Positions 24,309 through 33,666 of a stretch of DNA of 60,353 nucleotides are shown here, piece after piece. Below the pieces are notes generated by a model that saw nothing but the letters and a program-made list of their open reading frames with translations, was not told where the DNA came from and searched no databases. Both the position numbers and the translations under genes were made by a program. Source of the DNA: JACCZX01 sp038216465 (GTDB lineage Bacteria > Pseudomonadota > Gammaproteobacteria > Burkholderiales > Burkholderiaceae_F); contig JBBQQC010000020.1 in NCBI GenBank assembly GCA_038216465.1, positions 1-60,353 of the forward strand, in the 5' to 3' direction. Numbering within the stretch: the stretch's first letter is position 1; the number at the start of each line of letters is the position of its first letter.

Positions 24309-25294
24309 GCTGCAATCCTGCCGCCGGTGTGGTCGTGCAGCCAGCACGCCGCCAGCGACGCCTGTGTCGGCAATAAGTCCGGCCGCTCGCGCGGACAACG
24401 CTCGAAAGCGTGCACGCAGCGAGGATGAAACGCGCAACCGCTTGGGATCGCTGTCAGGCGCGGCATCGAGCCGTTAATCTGCATTAGCCGCTCGGCTTCG
24501 TGGCCAAAGGTTGGAATCGAGCCCATTAGGCCAACCGTGTATGGATGCTGCGGACGATGGATCACGTCCGATACCGGCCCGATTTCGGCGATGCGGCCTG
24601 CATACATCACCGCGACGCGGTCGGCGGTCTCGGCAATGACGCCCATGTCATGCGTCACCAGCATCACTGCAGTGCTGTGCTCGCGGCACAACTTTTTAAG
24701 CAGCGAAATGATTTGCGCCTGAATCGACACGTCGAGCGCGGTGGTCGGCTCGTCGGCAATGATCAGCTTTGGCTCGGCCGCCAGTGCCAGCGCGATCACG
24801 ACCCGCTGCCGCATCCCGCCCGAGAACTGGTGCGGATATGCATCGATGCGGCGCTCCGGCGCCGGGATGCCGGTCGATGCAAGCAGCTCGATCGAGCGCC
24901 TGCGCGCCGCCTTCGACGACATGTCCAGATGCGTCGTAATCGTTTCGACCAACTGATCGCCGACCGTATACAGCGGGTTCAACGAGGTCAGCGGGTCCTG
25001 AAAGATCGCGCCGATTTCGCGGCCGCGGATCTTGCGCATAGCGTCGTCCGGCAGGTTGTCGATGCGAAGGCCCGCCAGCTTGACCTCGCCGGCCGCGATC
25101 CTCCCGGGCGGTTCGAGCAACCCGATAATCGCGGCACCGGTCAGCGACTTGCCGGCACCCGACTCCCCCACCACGCCCAGCACTTCGCCGGGCGCGATCG
25201 AAAACGAAATATCGTCGACCGCCACCAGCGTCCCGCGCCGAGTTGGAAACTCGATGCGCAGATGGCGCACCTCAAGTAGCGGCGCAGCGCTCAA
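24305..25294 (-). CDS. Peptide ABC transporter ATPase, DppD/OppD type (left operon)
   Basis: This is the first ATP-binding subunit of the left peptide transporter. It shows Walker A GESGAGKSL, the DppD-type Q-loop GAIFQDPLTSLNPLYTVG, signature FSGGMRQRVVIALAL, Walker B LIIADEPTTALDVSIQAQ, and the C-terminal cysteine cluster of the oligopeptide family (CAFHPRCVHAFERC). The length of 329 residues is standard. It lies eight bases after a small lipoprotein gene. DppD and DppF together form the heterodimeric ATPase that powers the two permeases. Confidence 0.93.
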   Translation of the reverse strand: MSAAPLLEVRHLRIEFPTRRGTLVAVDDISFSIAPGEVLGVVGESGAGKSLTGAAIIGLLEPPGRIAAGEVKLAGLRIDNLPDDAMRKIRGREIGAIFQDPLTSLNPLYTVGDQLVETITTHLDMSSKAARRRSIELLASTGIPAPERRIDAYPHQFSGGMRQRVVIALALAAEPKLIIADEPTTALDVSIQAQIISLLKKLCREHSTAVMLVTHDMGVIAETADRVAVMYAGRIAEIGPVSDVIHRPQHPYTVGLMGSIPTFGHEAERLMQINGSMPRLTAIPSGCAFHPRCVHAFERCPRERPDLLPTQASLAACWLHDHTGGRIAA

Positions 25295-25302
25295 ACAGGC
25301 GC

Positions 25303-25668
25303 CTACGCAGTGCAGCCGGAGATCGGCTCTACGTAATCCACCTGCGGCTCAAAGTCCTGGTCAAGCGAATTCTTCTTCACCGCCTTCAGGTAATAGCGGG
25401 TGCACGGTTTGACGTCGAGCGTGAGCGCGCGCGTTTCGCCGTAGGTGAAGCCCGCCGCCGCCGGACCCTGCACGCGGATCACGTGCTGGCCCGGGTCCAC
25501 CGGGATCGGATTGACCAGCCTGCTGCGACCATCGATATCGAGCACGATCACCGAGTAGCTGTTGAGCTCTGCCTTGTAGTAACGGTTGCCGTCGATGTAC
25601 GAGAACGGCGCCGTCGCGCAACCCGCGAGCGTAACTATCGCTGCGATGCCTGCTAGTTTTGTTTTCAT
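25303..25668 (-). CDS. Small lipoprotein inside the peptide transporter operon
   Basis: This is a 121-residue predicted lipoprotein: MKTKLAGIAAIVTLAGC gives a clear lipobox with the acylated cysteine at residue 17. Three start codons overlap (GTG 25674, ATG 25671, ATG 25668). A perfect AGGAGG is best spaced for 25668. The mature part has the segments NRYYKAELNSYSVIVLDIDG and VDPGQHVIRVQGPAA, which fit a small beta-sandwich, and two cysteines (KPCTRYY and ISGC at the end) that may pair. I do not recognise a family. It lies between the permease and ATPase genes, so it may be a transport accessory or a later arrival. Confidence 0.7.
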   Translation of the reverse strand: MKTKLAGIAAIVTLAGCATAPFSYIDGNRYYKAELNSYSVIVLDIDGRSRLVNPIPVDPGQHVIRVQGPAAAGFTYGETRALTLDVKPCTRYYLKAVKKNSLDQDFEPQVDYVEPISGCTA

Positions 25669-25690
25669 CATCACCTCCTGAAAAGACTTT

Positions 25691-26671
25691 CTATCTCAGC
25701 TTGGGATTGAGTGCATCGCGCAACCAGTCGCCAAGCAGATTGACAGAAAGTACGAGCAACACCAGGGCCAGTCCGGGGAAGATGGTGATCCACCATTCGC
25801 CGGAAAACAGAAACTCATTGCCGATCCGGATCAACGTTCCAAGCGACGGCGTGGTGGGCGGCACACCGACACCGAGAAACGATAACGTCGCCTCGGTGAT
25901 GATCGCGGTGGCGATGTGAACCGTCGCCAGCACCAGCACCGGCCCGAGCACGTTGGGCAGCACGTGACGCGCCATGATCGCCAGTGGCGACACGCCAATC
26001 ACGCGCGCCGCCTGCACATATTCCTTGTTCTTTTCGACCAGTGTCGAGCCTCGCACCGTGCGCGCGTATTGCACCCAGCCCGACAAGGCAATCGCGAGAA
26101 TCAGCACGCCGAAGGCAACGTCGTTGTGTGCGTCGCGCGGCAGCGCAGCGCGCGCTACACCGTCGATCAAAAGCGCCGTCAGAATCGCGGGAAACGACAG
26201 CATCACGTCGCATAAGCGCATTATGAAAGCGTCGAGCCGGCCGCCGACGTAACCCGACAACAGGCCCAGGCCGACGCCCAGCGTGACCGACAACGCGACC
26301 GAAGCCAGGCCGATCGCAAGCGACACCTGCATTCCGAACAGGATCGCGGAAAAAATATCGCGGCCCTGATCGTCGGTGCCGAGCCAGTAGCTTGGATTGC
26401 TTCCTTCCTGCCATAGCGGCGGCAGCGAAGCGTCGAGCAGATTCAGCGTGGCCAGGTCGAAGGGGTTATACGGTGCGACCCAGCGCGCGAATACCGCTGA
26501 AAAAATCAGAACGAATGCAACGACCGCCGCCGACATTGCCACCGGCGAATTGCGGAAGCTGTAAGCAACATCCGAGTCCCACAGGCGGCCGGCCGCGTTC
26601 ATCGGGATCACCGATCCCTGGTCGGTGATCGCCGGAACGCCGCCCTCAATCGGTGCTGCCCGAATATCCAT
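25691..26671 (-). CDS. Peptide ABC transporter permease, DppC type (left operon)
   Basis: This inner-membrane permease of the DppC class has an N-terminal OppC-type leader of about 40 cytoplasmic residues, then five or six membrane spans. The motif LGTDDQGRDIFSAILFG near residue 97 is the OppC signature. The coupling-helix EAA loop reads YVQAARVIGVSPLAIMARHVLPN near 215. The start is the ATG at 26671 (an overlapping GTG at 26674 is possible). Sequence LSFLGVGVPPTTPSLG is typical of the family. Together with the DppB-type gene at 29534 it forms the translocation pore. Confidence 0.92.
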   Translation of the reverse strand: MDIRAAPIEGGVPAITDQGSVIPMNAAGRLWDSDVAYSFRNSPVAMSAAVVAFVLIFSAVFARWVAPYNPFDLATLNLLDASLPPLWQEGSNPSYWLGTDDQGRDIFSAILFGMQVSLAIGLASVALSVTLGVGLGLLSGYVGGRLDAFIMRLCDVMLSFPAILTALLIDGVARAALPRDAHNDVAFGVLILAIALSGWVQYARTVRGSTLVEKNKEYVQAARVIGVSPLAIMARHVLPNVLGPVLVLATVHIATAIITEATLSFLGVGVPPTTPSLGTLIRIGNEFLFSGEWWITIFPGLALVLLVLSVNLLGDWLRDALNPKLR

Positions 26672-26682
26672 CACCGACCAAA

Positions 26683-28296
26683 CTACGGAGCAGGTGCCTT
26701 AACCGAAATCCACTTGATGAACATGTAGTTGTCCGCCAGCTGCACCAGATCAACGGTCCGCTTCATGCCCCATGCCAAGGCCTGCTGGTGCAGTGGAATA
26801 TGACCCACGTCATCCTGATGAATCTTCATTGCCTCGGCGATCATCGCGCCGCGCTTCTTGACGTCGGTCTCGGTTGCGATCGTCTTGGTCAGTGCGTCGA
26901 CCTTGGGGTTGCTGTAGCTGCCGAGATTGAACTGGCCTTGACCACCTTCGCCGGGGGTCGACATTAGTGCGAGCAACGGGTTGTGCGAGTCGTAGCTGCC
27001 GGGCGTCCAGCCGAGCAGATAGAACGAGGTATTGCGCGACAAGATCTTCGGAAAGTACGTGCCCTTGGTTTCCGCCATCAGATTTACCTTGATGCCGATC
27101 TTCGCCAGCATCGCCGATACCGCCTTGCAGATCTCATCGTCATTGACATAGCGGTCATTCGGGCAGTTCATGCCCACTTCGAAGCCCTGCGGATAGCCGG
27201 CTTCGACGAGCAGCTTCTTCGACGCCTCCACATCGAACGGCAGACGCTTGTTCAAGTCCGCCTGAAAGCCGTTGATGCCAGGCGCGATCATCAGGCCGGT
27301 GGGCGCCGATGCGCCGCGCATCACGACCTTCTGAATCGCGTTAACGTCGATCGCCTGATAGAACGCCTGCCGTACGCGCTTGTCCTTGAATGGATTCTTG
27401 CCCTTGACGTTCGACTGCAGCAACTCGTTGCGCGACTGGTCCATGCCGAGAAAGATGGTGCGCAGCTCCGGGGCCTGCATGACTTTTAGATTCTTGTCGG
27501 CGGAAATGCGCGCGATGTCCTGCACCGGGACCGGCTCCATCATGTCGACTTCGCCCGATAGCAGCGCCGCCACACGCGTCGAGTTATTGCCGATCGGCGT
27601 GAAGACCACGTCCTGCACGTTGCCTTCGATCTTGCCCCAGTAGCGCGCATTGCGTTGCAGGGTCGTGCGCACGCTGGGGTCACGCGAGCGGAGGCGATAC
27701 GGTCCGGTGCCATTGGCCTGAAACGATGCCGTGTTTTCGGTGCCCTTGCGCTTGTCGACCGGCTGCGTCGCCTTGTTGGCCTCGCACCAGGATTTCGACA
27801 TGATGTACCAGTTCGTGATCACGTCCGGCAGAATCGGAAACGGTTCGTTGGTGACGATGTCGATCGTGTGATCGTCAAGCTTGCGAATCTCCTTGATCGC
27901 ACCGACATAAGTCTTGACGTCGGACCCCTCGCCCTTGCCTCGGTTGTAGGAAAAAATCACGTCGTCCGCAGTAAATGGAGTGCCGTCGTGGAACAGCACA
28001 CCCTTGCGCAGATTGAAGCGCCACACGGTAGGCGCGGTCTGCTTCCAGTCGGTGGCCAGCATCGGCACCACTTCGAGCTTCTTGCCGCGCCCGATCAGGG
28101 GTTCGTAAATGTTGCCGGTGAACGAAAGCTGAAACGATTCGTTCAGCGAATGCGGATCCATCGAGAGCGCATCGCCCTGATTGGCGAACTTGAACGTCTG
28201 CGCCGGTACGGCGGTGGCGGCCAGCGCGGCCACGACACCTATCGCTGTGGCCCGCGCGATGTGGGCGGCGCGAATCAGTGCATTTGAGGTCTTCAT
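26683..28296 (-). CDS. Peptide-binding protein, SBP family 5 (left operon)
   Basis: This is the periplasmic substrate-binding protein for the left transporter. The signal peptide runs MKTSNALIRAAHIARATAIG to AVPAQ, about 33 residues. Family 5 motifs are EPLIGRGKKLEVVPMLATDW near residue 65, the segment FTADDVIFSYNRG, and NGTGPYRLRSRDP near 200. A GGAAG ribosome-binding site supports the ATG at 28296 rather than 28311. The length of 537 residues is normal. Ligands in this family include di- and oligopeptides and amide-linked compounds. The M20 hydrolase next door suggests an N-acylated or peptide-like substrate. Confidence 0.92.
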   Translation of the reverse strand: MKTSNALIRAAHIARATAIGVVAALAATAVPAQTFKFANQGDALSMDPHSLNESFQLSFTGNIYEPLIGRGKKLEVVPMLATDWKQTAPTVWRFNLRKGVLFHDGTPFTADDVIFSYNRGKGEGSDVKTYVGAIKEIRKLDDHTIDIVTNEPFPILPDVITNWYIMSKSWCEANKATQPVDKRKGTENTASFQANGTGPYRLRSRDPSVRTTLQRNARYWGKIEGNVQDVVFTPIGNNSTRVAALLSGEVDMMEPVPVQDIARISADKNLKVMQAPELRTIFLGMDQSRNELLQSNVKGKNPFKDKRVRQAFYQAIDVNAIQKVVMRGASAPTGLMIAPGINGFQADLNKRLPFDVEASKKLLVEAGYPQGFEVGMNCPNDRYVNDDEICKAVSAMLAKIGIKVNLMAETKGTYFPKILSRNTSFYLLGWTPGSYDSHNPLLALMSTPGEGGQGQFNLGSYSNPKVDALTKTIATETDVKKRGAMIAEAMKIHQDDVGHIPLHQQALAWGMKRTVDLVQLADNYMFIKWISVKAPAP

Positions 28297-28322
28297 CCAG
28301 CTTCCTTCCATTGGTCAATGCT

Positions 28323-29528
28323 CTAAAGCGGCATTCTGCGCTCGGCCAGCGACGAAAAGAACGCGGCCCCCAGCGGAATCACGGCGTCGTTGAAATCGTA
28401 GCGAGAGTTGTGCAGAAAGCAGTTCGACGGCCCGCCGCCCTGACCCAGTCGCAGATAGCACCCGGGCTTCGCCTGCAGCATAAAAGAAAAGTCCTCGGCG
28501 CCCATGCTTGGAGCGAGATTCCGAATCACATTGTCTTCGCCGACCAGTTCGGCCGCGACGTCGCCGGCAAACCGCGCCTGCATCGGGTGGTTGATCGTCG
28601 CCGGATAAATGCGCTCGTAAACGACTTGGGCCTCCGCGCCAAAGGCGCGCGCCGTGGATTCGGCCAGCTCCGTAATCCGGCGTTCAACCAATTCCTGCGT
28701 GTCCACCTTCGAGGTGCGCACGGTGCCGATCAGCTTCGCTTCGCGCGGAACGACGGAAAACGCGCCCGGGCTGCCCGCCTGTACCGAGCACAGGCTCAAT
28801 ACGGCGTTATCCAGCGGCGCCACGTTGCGCGAGACGATCGTCTGCGCCGCGGTAATGATGTGTGCGGCGACCACCACCGGGTCGATCGCCAAATGCGGAT
28901 GCGCGCCGTGCCCGCCTTTGCCGCAGATCGTGATTTCAACCCGATCGGCCGAGGACATCATCGGTCCGGAGTTAAGTCCGATCTGACCCGCAGGCAGCGG
29001 CGGCCAGTTGTGCATTGCATAGACTTCTTCGGCTGGAAATCGCTCGAAGAGACCATCGTCGATCATCGCCTTTGCGCCTGCAAACCCTTCCTCACCCGGC
29101 TGGAAGATCAAATACACGGTGCCGTCGAACCTGCGGGTGCGGGATAGATACTGCGCAGCTCCCACGAGCATCGTCGTGTGACCATCGTGACCACAACCGT
29201 GCATCAATCCCGGCTTGGTGGAGCAGTGGGCAAATTCGTTTTCTTCGGTCATTGGCAACGCGTCCATATCGGCGCGTAGCGCTATCGAACGACCCGATGC
29301 GTTTTTCTCGCCGCGAATCACACCGACAACCCCGGTCTTGCCAACGCCCGAATGCACTTCGATGCCGAGGTCGCGCATCCGGTTCGTCACCAAAGCCGCG
29401 GTGCGGTGCTCCTCGAATCCGATCTCCGGATTGGCGTGCAGATCGCGCCGCAGAGCAGTCAGTCCCTCGTGATGCGGGAAAATGGCGGCCAATGGGCCGC
29501 GCAGGGCAAGACCTAAGTAAGTTCCCAT
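28323..29528 (-). CDS. M20D amidohydrolase inside the peptide transporter operon
   Basis: This is a zinc-dependent amidohydrolase related to hippurate hydrolase and AbgA. Motifs: RRDLHANPEIGFEEHRTA near residue 27, LRADMDALPMTEEN near 87, GLMHGCGHDGHTTML near 107 with the metal-binding Cys-His and His residues, IFQPGEEGFAGA near 140, and APSMGAEDFSFML near 345. It starts five bases after the permease stop and is followed 26 bases later by the binding protein, so it belongs to the operon and probably hydrolyses the imported compound. It is a paralogue of the frameshifted M20 gene at 11705. The N-terminus is intact. Confidence 0.9.
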   Translation of the reverse strand: MGTYLGLALRGPLAAIFPHHEGLTALRRDLHANPEIGFEEHRTAALVTNRMRDLGIEVHSGVGKTGVVGVIRGEKNASGRSIALRADMDALPMTEENEFAHCSTKPGLMHGCGHDGHTTMLVGAAQYLSRTRRFDGTVYLIFQPGEEGFAGAKAMIDDGLFERFPAEEVYAMHNWPPLPAGQIGLNSGPMMSSADRVEITICGKGGHGAHPHLAIDPVVVAAHIITAAQTIVSRNVAPLDNAVLSLCSVQAGSPGAFSVVPREAKLIGTVRTSKVDTQELVERRITELAESTARAFGAEAQVVYERIYPATINHPMQARFAGDVAAELVGEDNVIRNLAPSMGAEDFSFMLQAKPGCYLRLGQGGGPSNCFLHNSRYDFNDAVIPLGAAFFSSLAERRMPL

Positions 29529-29533
29529 CTGCT

Positions 29534-30517
29534 TCAGTGTGCCGCGGCGGTGCGGTCGATACGCAGCCGCGGGTCAACGGCAAAGTACAGCAAATCGACG
29601 ATTAGATTGATCAGCACGAACACCAATGCGATCAGGCATAAATACGCGGCCATCACTGGAATGTCGGCAAACTGCACCGACTGGATGAACAGCAATCCCA
29701 TGCCGGGCCACTGAAACACCGTTTCGGTAACGATCGCAAACGCGATGATTCCTCCGAGCTGCAAGCCGGTGATCGTGATCACCGGCACCAGCGTATTTTT
29801 AAGCGCGTGGCCAAAGTGCACTGCGCGATCCGTCAGCCCGCGCGCGCGCGCGAACTTGATGTAGTCGGTTCGCAATACCTCCAGCATCTCTGAACGCACT
29901 AGCCGCATGATCAACGTCAACTGAAACAAACATAACGTAACCGCCGGCAGGATCAAGTGCTTCCAGCCCGCCGTTGTCAGCAGTCCAGTACTCCACCAGC
30001 CCACCTGCACGGTATCGCCGCGACCGTACGACGGCAGCCAGCCAAGCATCACCGCGAACACCAGAATCAGCAGGATGCCGATCAGGAACGTCGGCAGCGA
30101 GATGCCGACCAGCGACACGGCGAGCAGAAAGTGAGAGAACCAGGAATCTCGGCGCAACGCCGTGTAAACGCCCATCGGAATGCCGACCACGATGGCGATC
30201 AGCGCCGCTGCGAATGCGAGTTCGAGGGTTGCAGGCAACCGCTCCTTGATCAACGTCGAAACCGCGCGGCCCTGGCGCAAGCTGAGCCCGAAATCGCCCT
30301 GCACAGCGTTGCCGATAAAGTGGCCGAATTGCACGTAGAACGGCTGGTCGAGGCCGAGATCGGTGCGCAATCGAGCACGATCTTCGGGTGTCGCGTCTTG
30401 CCCGACCATTTGCGACACCGGATCTCCAACATATTGGAACAACAGAAAGGCGATCAGCGCCACGACCAGCATGACGAGAATCGCCTGCAACAGGCGGCGA
30501 ATGATAAAAGCAACCAT
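29534..30517 (-). CDS. Peptide ABC transporter permease, DppB type (left operon)
   Basis: This is the first permease of the left operon and its first gene. The N-terminus MVAFIIRRLLQAILVMLVV is the typical DppB/GsiC first span, followed by a large periplasmic loop with DLGLDQPFYVQFGHFI. The EAA loop reads YIKFARARGLTDRAVHFGHA near residue 220, and TETVFQWPGMGLLFIQSV is the OppB-family C-terminal motif. There are six spans in total. It diverges from the right operon, with only 73 bp between start codons, so both promoters must lie in or near that gap. Confidence 0.93.
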   Translation of the reverse strand: MVAFIIRRLLQAILVMLVVALIAFLLFQYVGDPVSQMVGQDATPEDRARLRTDLGLDQPFYVQFGHFIGNAVQGDFGLSLRQGRAVSTLIKERLPATLELAFAAALIAIVVGIPMGVYTALRRDSWFSHFLLAVSLVGISLPTFLIGILLILVFAVMLGWLPSYGRGDTVQVGWWSTGLLTTAGWKHLILPAVTLCLFQLTLIMRLVRSEMLEVLRTDYIKFARARGLTDRAVHFGHALKNTLVPVITITGLQLGGIIAFAIVTETVFQWPGMGLLFIQSVQFADIPVMAAYLCLIALVFVLINLIVDLLYFAVDPRLRIDRTAAAH

Positions 30518-30590
30518 GGCCTGATACTAGTGTAAGCGGCTCGACTCAAAGAAGGCTTCCGATTAGGCTCGCTCCGATCGCTTCATTCCC
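30518..30590. promoter_or_regulatory. Divergent control region between two peptide transporter operons
   Basis: The 73 bases between the two DppB-type start codons are the only room for the divergent promoters. I see no clear operator palindrome. A TGATACTAG stretch near the left gene and a GGCTCG/GCTCC-rich right side are present, but no convincing -35/-10 pair can be assigned by eye. Confidence 0.35.
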
Positions 30591-31601
30591 ATGCTTCGCT
30601 TTCTTCTAACCCGCGTCTCGCTGCTGGTGCCGACTTTCTTCGGCATGACGCTGCTCGCGTTCTTCCTGATCCGGCTGGTGCCGGGCGACCCGATCGAGAC
30701 GATGGCGGGCGAGCGCGGGATCGACCAGGCGCGCCACGAGCTGCTGTTGAAGGAATACGGACTCGATCGGCCGGTGATCGTGCAGTACGGCATCTACATC
30801 GGCAAGGTTCTGTCGGGCAATCTTGGCAAGTCGATGATCACGCAGGAGCCGGTGCTGAAGGAATTCTTCACACTCTTTCCAGCGACGATCGAGCTGGCGA
30901 GCTTTGCAATCGTGTTCGCGCTGCTGCTTGGCATTCCGGCCGGCATGCTGGCCGCGGTTCGCCGCAATTCGATATTCGATCACGGCGTGATGGGTGTGTC
31001 GTTGACCGGCTACTCGATGCCGATCTTCTGGTGGGGGTTGCTGCTGATATTGCTGTTCTCAGTGCAGCTTGGGCTAACGCCGGTGTCCGGGCGGATCGAC
31101 GTGAAGTATTTCATCGAGCCGATCACAGGGTTCCTGTTGATCGATTCCCTGCTCAGGAGCGACATGGGCGCCTTCCGATCCGCCGCCCTGCATCTGGTGC
31201 TGCCGATGATCGTGCTCGGTACGGTGCCGCTTGCAGTGATCGCGCGGATGACGCGCTCGTCGATGCTCGAAGTCATGGGCGAGGACTACATCCGCACCGC
31301 GCGCGCCAAGGGGCTGGCGCCGCTGCGCGTGATCGCGCTGCACGCATTCCGAAATGCGTTGATCCCGGTGGTCACCGTGATCGGCCTGCAGGTTGGCGTG
31401 CTCTTTACCGGCGCGATCCTGACCGAAACAATCTTCTCGTGGCCTGGGGTCGGCAAATGGCTGATCGAGGCGATCAACCGGCGTGACTATCCGGTGCTGC
31501 AGGGCGGCCTGCTGATGCTCGGACTGATGGTGATGATGGTCAACCTGCTGGTCGACATCGCGTACGGGTTTATTAACCCGCGCATCCGGCATTCGCGATG
31601 A
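30591..31601 (+). CDS. Peptide ABC transporter permease, DppB type (right operon)
   Basis: This is the inner-membrane permease and first gene of the right operon. The N-terminus MLRFLLTRVSLLVPTFFGMT is the usual first span. The loop PGDPIETMAGERG and YGLDRPVIVQYGIYIGK is the OppB/DppB pattern. The EAA loop reads YIRTARAKGLAPLRVIALHA near residue 233, and TETIFSWPGVGKWLIEAI follows. The length of 336 residues is normal. The region around residues 165-195 (KYFIEPITGFLLIDSLLRSD) is slightly longer than in typical DppB, as in some alpha-glucoside or dipeptide relatives. The second permease follows after a 73-bp gap that holds a REP-like repeat. Confidence 0.93.
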   Translation: MLRFLLTRVSLLVPTFFGMTLLAFFLIRLVPGDPIETMAGERGIDQARHELLLKEYGLDRPVIVQYGIYIGKVLSGNLGKSMITQEPVLKEFFTLFPATIELASFAIVFALLLGIPAGMLAAVRRNSIFDHGVMGVSLTGYSMPIFWWGLLLILLFSVQLGLTPVSGRIDVKYFIEPITGFLLIDSLLRSDMGAFRSAALHLVLPMIVLGTVPLAVIARMTRSSMLEVMGEDYIRTARAKGLAPLRVIALHAFRNALIPVVTVIGLQVGVLFTGAILTETIFSWPGVGKWLIEAINRRDYPVLQGGLLMLGLMVMMVNLLVDIAYGFINPRIRHSR

Positions 31602-31669
31602 GCGCCGCACGGCCACTCCGAAGGCGCTCGCTCCCTCTTGGGGGGACGGCGCGCAGCGCCAAGGGGGCA
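31602..31669 (-). repeat. REP-like palindromic element, copy 1
   Basis: This GC-rich element lies between two permease genes. It contains an inverted repeat CCCTCTTGG ... CCAAGGGGG around an inner palindrome GGCGC-GCA-GCGCC. Its reverse complement matches the element at 52379-52446 at about 41 of the first 46 positions and resembles the in-frame insert in uvrA. It probably forms a stem in the operon mRNA. Confidence 0.7.
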
Positions 31670-31674
31670 TCGTA

Positions 31675-32613
31675 ATGAGCGATCCGATCGTCGCCGCGGT
31701 ATTGACCGACACCGAGCTCGCATCGCTGTCGGGCCTCGGCACCCCGGCCGCGCAGCCGACACCGCTGCGCGAATTCTGGCGTCACTTCTCGGCGAACGCC
31801 GGCGCGGTCGGCGGCCTTGTCATTGTGATCGCAGTGCTGTTGATCGCGGTGTTCGCCAGCGTGCTGGCGCCGCACTCGCCGATCGCGATCGATAACGCGG
31901 CGTACCTGAAGCCGCCGGCGTGGACCAGCGGCGGCTCATGGGTTTATCCGCTTGGGACCGATGCGATCGGTCGCGACATCCTGTCGAGGTTGATGTATGG
32001 GGCGCGCCTGTCGCTGTCAATCGGCGTTGCGGTGGTCGCACTGTCGATCATCGTTGGCACGTGTCTCGGCATGGCGGCGGCATTTTTCCGCGGCGTGACC
32101 GAGATCGCGATCATGCGGTTGATGGACGTACTGCTGAGCCTGCCGAGTTTGCTGCTTGCGATTGTGATCGTCGCGATCCTCGGCCCCGGTCTGATGAACG
32201 CGATGCTGGCAGTCGCGGTCGTCGTGCTGCCGCACTACGTCCGGACGGCGCGCGCGGCTGCGCTGACCGAACTGTCGCGTGACTACGTGACCGCCGCGCG
32301 CATGGTCGGTGCAAGCGACCTGCGGCTGATGTTTCGCGAGGTGCTGCCCAATTGCATGGCACCGCTGATCGTGCAGGCGTCGCTCGGCGTGTCGACCGCC
32401 ATTCTCGATGCGGCCGCGCTCGGCTTCCTCGGGCTTGGTGCGCAGCCGCCGTCGCCCGAGTGGGGGACGATGCTGGGCGATGCGCGCGAGTTCGTAGTGC
32501 GAGCCTGGTGGGTGGTGACCCTTCCGGGCCTCGTGATTTCGATCACCGTGCTGGCGTTCAACCTGCTCGGCGACGGCTTGCGCGATGCGTTCGATCCGAA
32601 GCTCAAGCGATAG
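31675..32613 (+). CDS. Peptide ABC transporter permease, DppC type (right operon)
   Basis: This is the second inner-membrane permease of the right operon. The OppC signature LGTDAIGRDILSRLMYGARL is near residue 98, the EAA loop YVTAARMVGASDLRLMFREV near 203, and ILDAAALGFLGLGAQPPSPE near 240. There are six predicted spans and an N-terminal cytoplasmic leader with the usual TPLREFWRHFSANAGAVGG. It is followed nine bases later by the first ATPase gene. The start ATG at 31675 lies just after the REP-like repeat, so a stem could influence its translation. Confidence 0.92.
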   Translation: MSDPIVAAVLTDTELASLSGLGTPAAQPTPLREFWRHFSANAGAVGGLVIVIAVLLIAVFASVLAPHSPIAIDNAAYLKPPAWTSGGSWVYPLGTDAIGRDILSRLMYGARLSLSIGVAVVALSIIVGTCLGMAAAFFRGVTEIAIMRLMDVLLSLPSLLLAIVIVAILGPGLMNAMLAVAVVVLPHYVRTARAAALTELSRDYVTAARMVGASDLRLMFREVLPNCMAPLIVQASLGVSTAILDAAALGFLGLGAQPPSPEWGTMLGDAREFVVRAWWVVTLPGLVISITVLAFNLLGDGLRDAFDPKLKR

Positions 32614-32622
32614 CGAACAACG

Positions 32623-33666
32623 ATGGCGCTTCTAGAAATCGAATCGTTGCAAGTCGAGTTTCCGATCGGCGCAAACGTGCTGCGCGCGGTCGACGACGTC
32701 AGCGTCTCGGTCGACGAAGGCGAAGTGCTTGGCATCGTCGGCGAGTCGGGTTCGGGCAAGAGCGTGACGATGCTCGCGTTAATGGGTCTGGTCGCCTACC
32801 CGGGGCAGGTGCGCGCCAAGCGATTGAACTTCGCGGGACGCGATCTGCTGACGCTCAGCGAGCGCGAGCGGCGACAGCTGACGGGCCGCGATATGGCGAT
32901 GATCTTCCAGGAGCCGGCCACCAGTCTGAACCCGTGCTTCTCGATCGAATTCCAGCTGACCGAGACGTTGCGCCAGCATTTGAAGCTGTCACGCAAGGCG
33001 GCGCTCGACCGCGCAGTCGAGTTGCTCGAACAGGTGGGCATTCCGGATCCGGCGCGCCGCCTGCGGGACTACCCGCATCAAATGTCGGGCGGCATGAACC
33101 AGCGCGTGATGATCGCGATGGCGATCGCATGCAATCCCAAGCTGCTGATCGCCGATGAACCGACCACCGCACTCGACGTCACGATCCAGGCGCAGATTCT
33201 CGATCTGCTGCGGCAACTGCAGCGCGAGCGCGGCATGGCGCTGGTGCTGATCACTCATAACATGGGCGTGGTCGCAGAGATGGCGCAGCGTGTGGCGGTG
33301 ATGTATGCCGGCCAGGTGGTCGAGGATCGCGCCGCGCGTGATCTTTTCGCCGCGCCTCAACACCCGTATACGGCCGCGCTGCTGTCAGCGCTGCCCGAGC
33401 AGCACGCCGACGACAGCGAGCGTCTTGCGACGATTCCGGGCATGGTGCCAGGTCTATACGATCGGCCGCGAGGGTGCCTGTTCAGCCCGCGCTGCGCGAG
33501 CGCCAGCATGCATTGCCACAAGATCCAGCCAGCGCTCGATCCAATTGAAGACGGTCGGGTGCGCTGCCACTACCCGCTCGGTATGCCGGGTCGCATCGAA
33601 GCGATCCAACGCGACGGACATGTAGGCGCGATCGCTGCGCGGCAGGAAGAAGCGGCTTCGACATGA
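32623..33666 (+). CDS. Peptide ABC transporter ATPase, DppD type (right operon)
   Basis: This ATP-binding subunit has Walker A GESGSGKSV, Q-loop MIFQEPATSLNPCFS, signature MSGGMNQRVMIAMAI, Walker B LLIADEPTTALDVTIQAQ, and the C-terminal cysteine cluster CLFSPRCASASMHC. The N-terminus MALLEIESLQVEFPIGAN is normal. Its stop codon overlaps the start of the next ATPase by four bases (ATGA at 33663-33666), so the pair is translationally coupled. Confidence 0.93.
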   Translation: MALLEIESLQVEFPIGANVLRAVDDVSVSVDEGEVLGIVGESGSGKSVTMLALMGLVAYPGQVRAKRLNFAGRDLLTLSERERRQLTGRDMAMIFQEPATSLNPCFSIEFQLTETLRQHLKLSRKAALDRAVELLEQVGIPDPARRLRDYPHQMSGGMNQRVMIAMAIACNPKLLIADEPTTALDVTIQAQILDLLRQLQRERGMALVLITHNMGVVAEMAQRVAVMYAGQVVEDRAARDLFAAPQHPYTAALLSALPEQHADDSERLATIPGMVPGLYDRPRGCLFSPRCASASMHCHKIQPALDPIEDGRVRCHYPLGMPGRIEAIQRDGHVGAIAARQEEAAST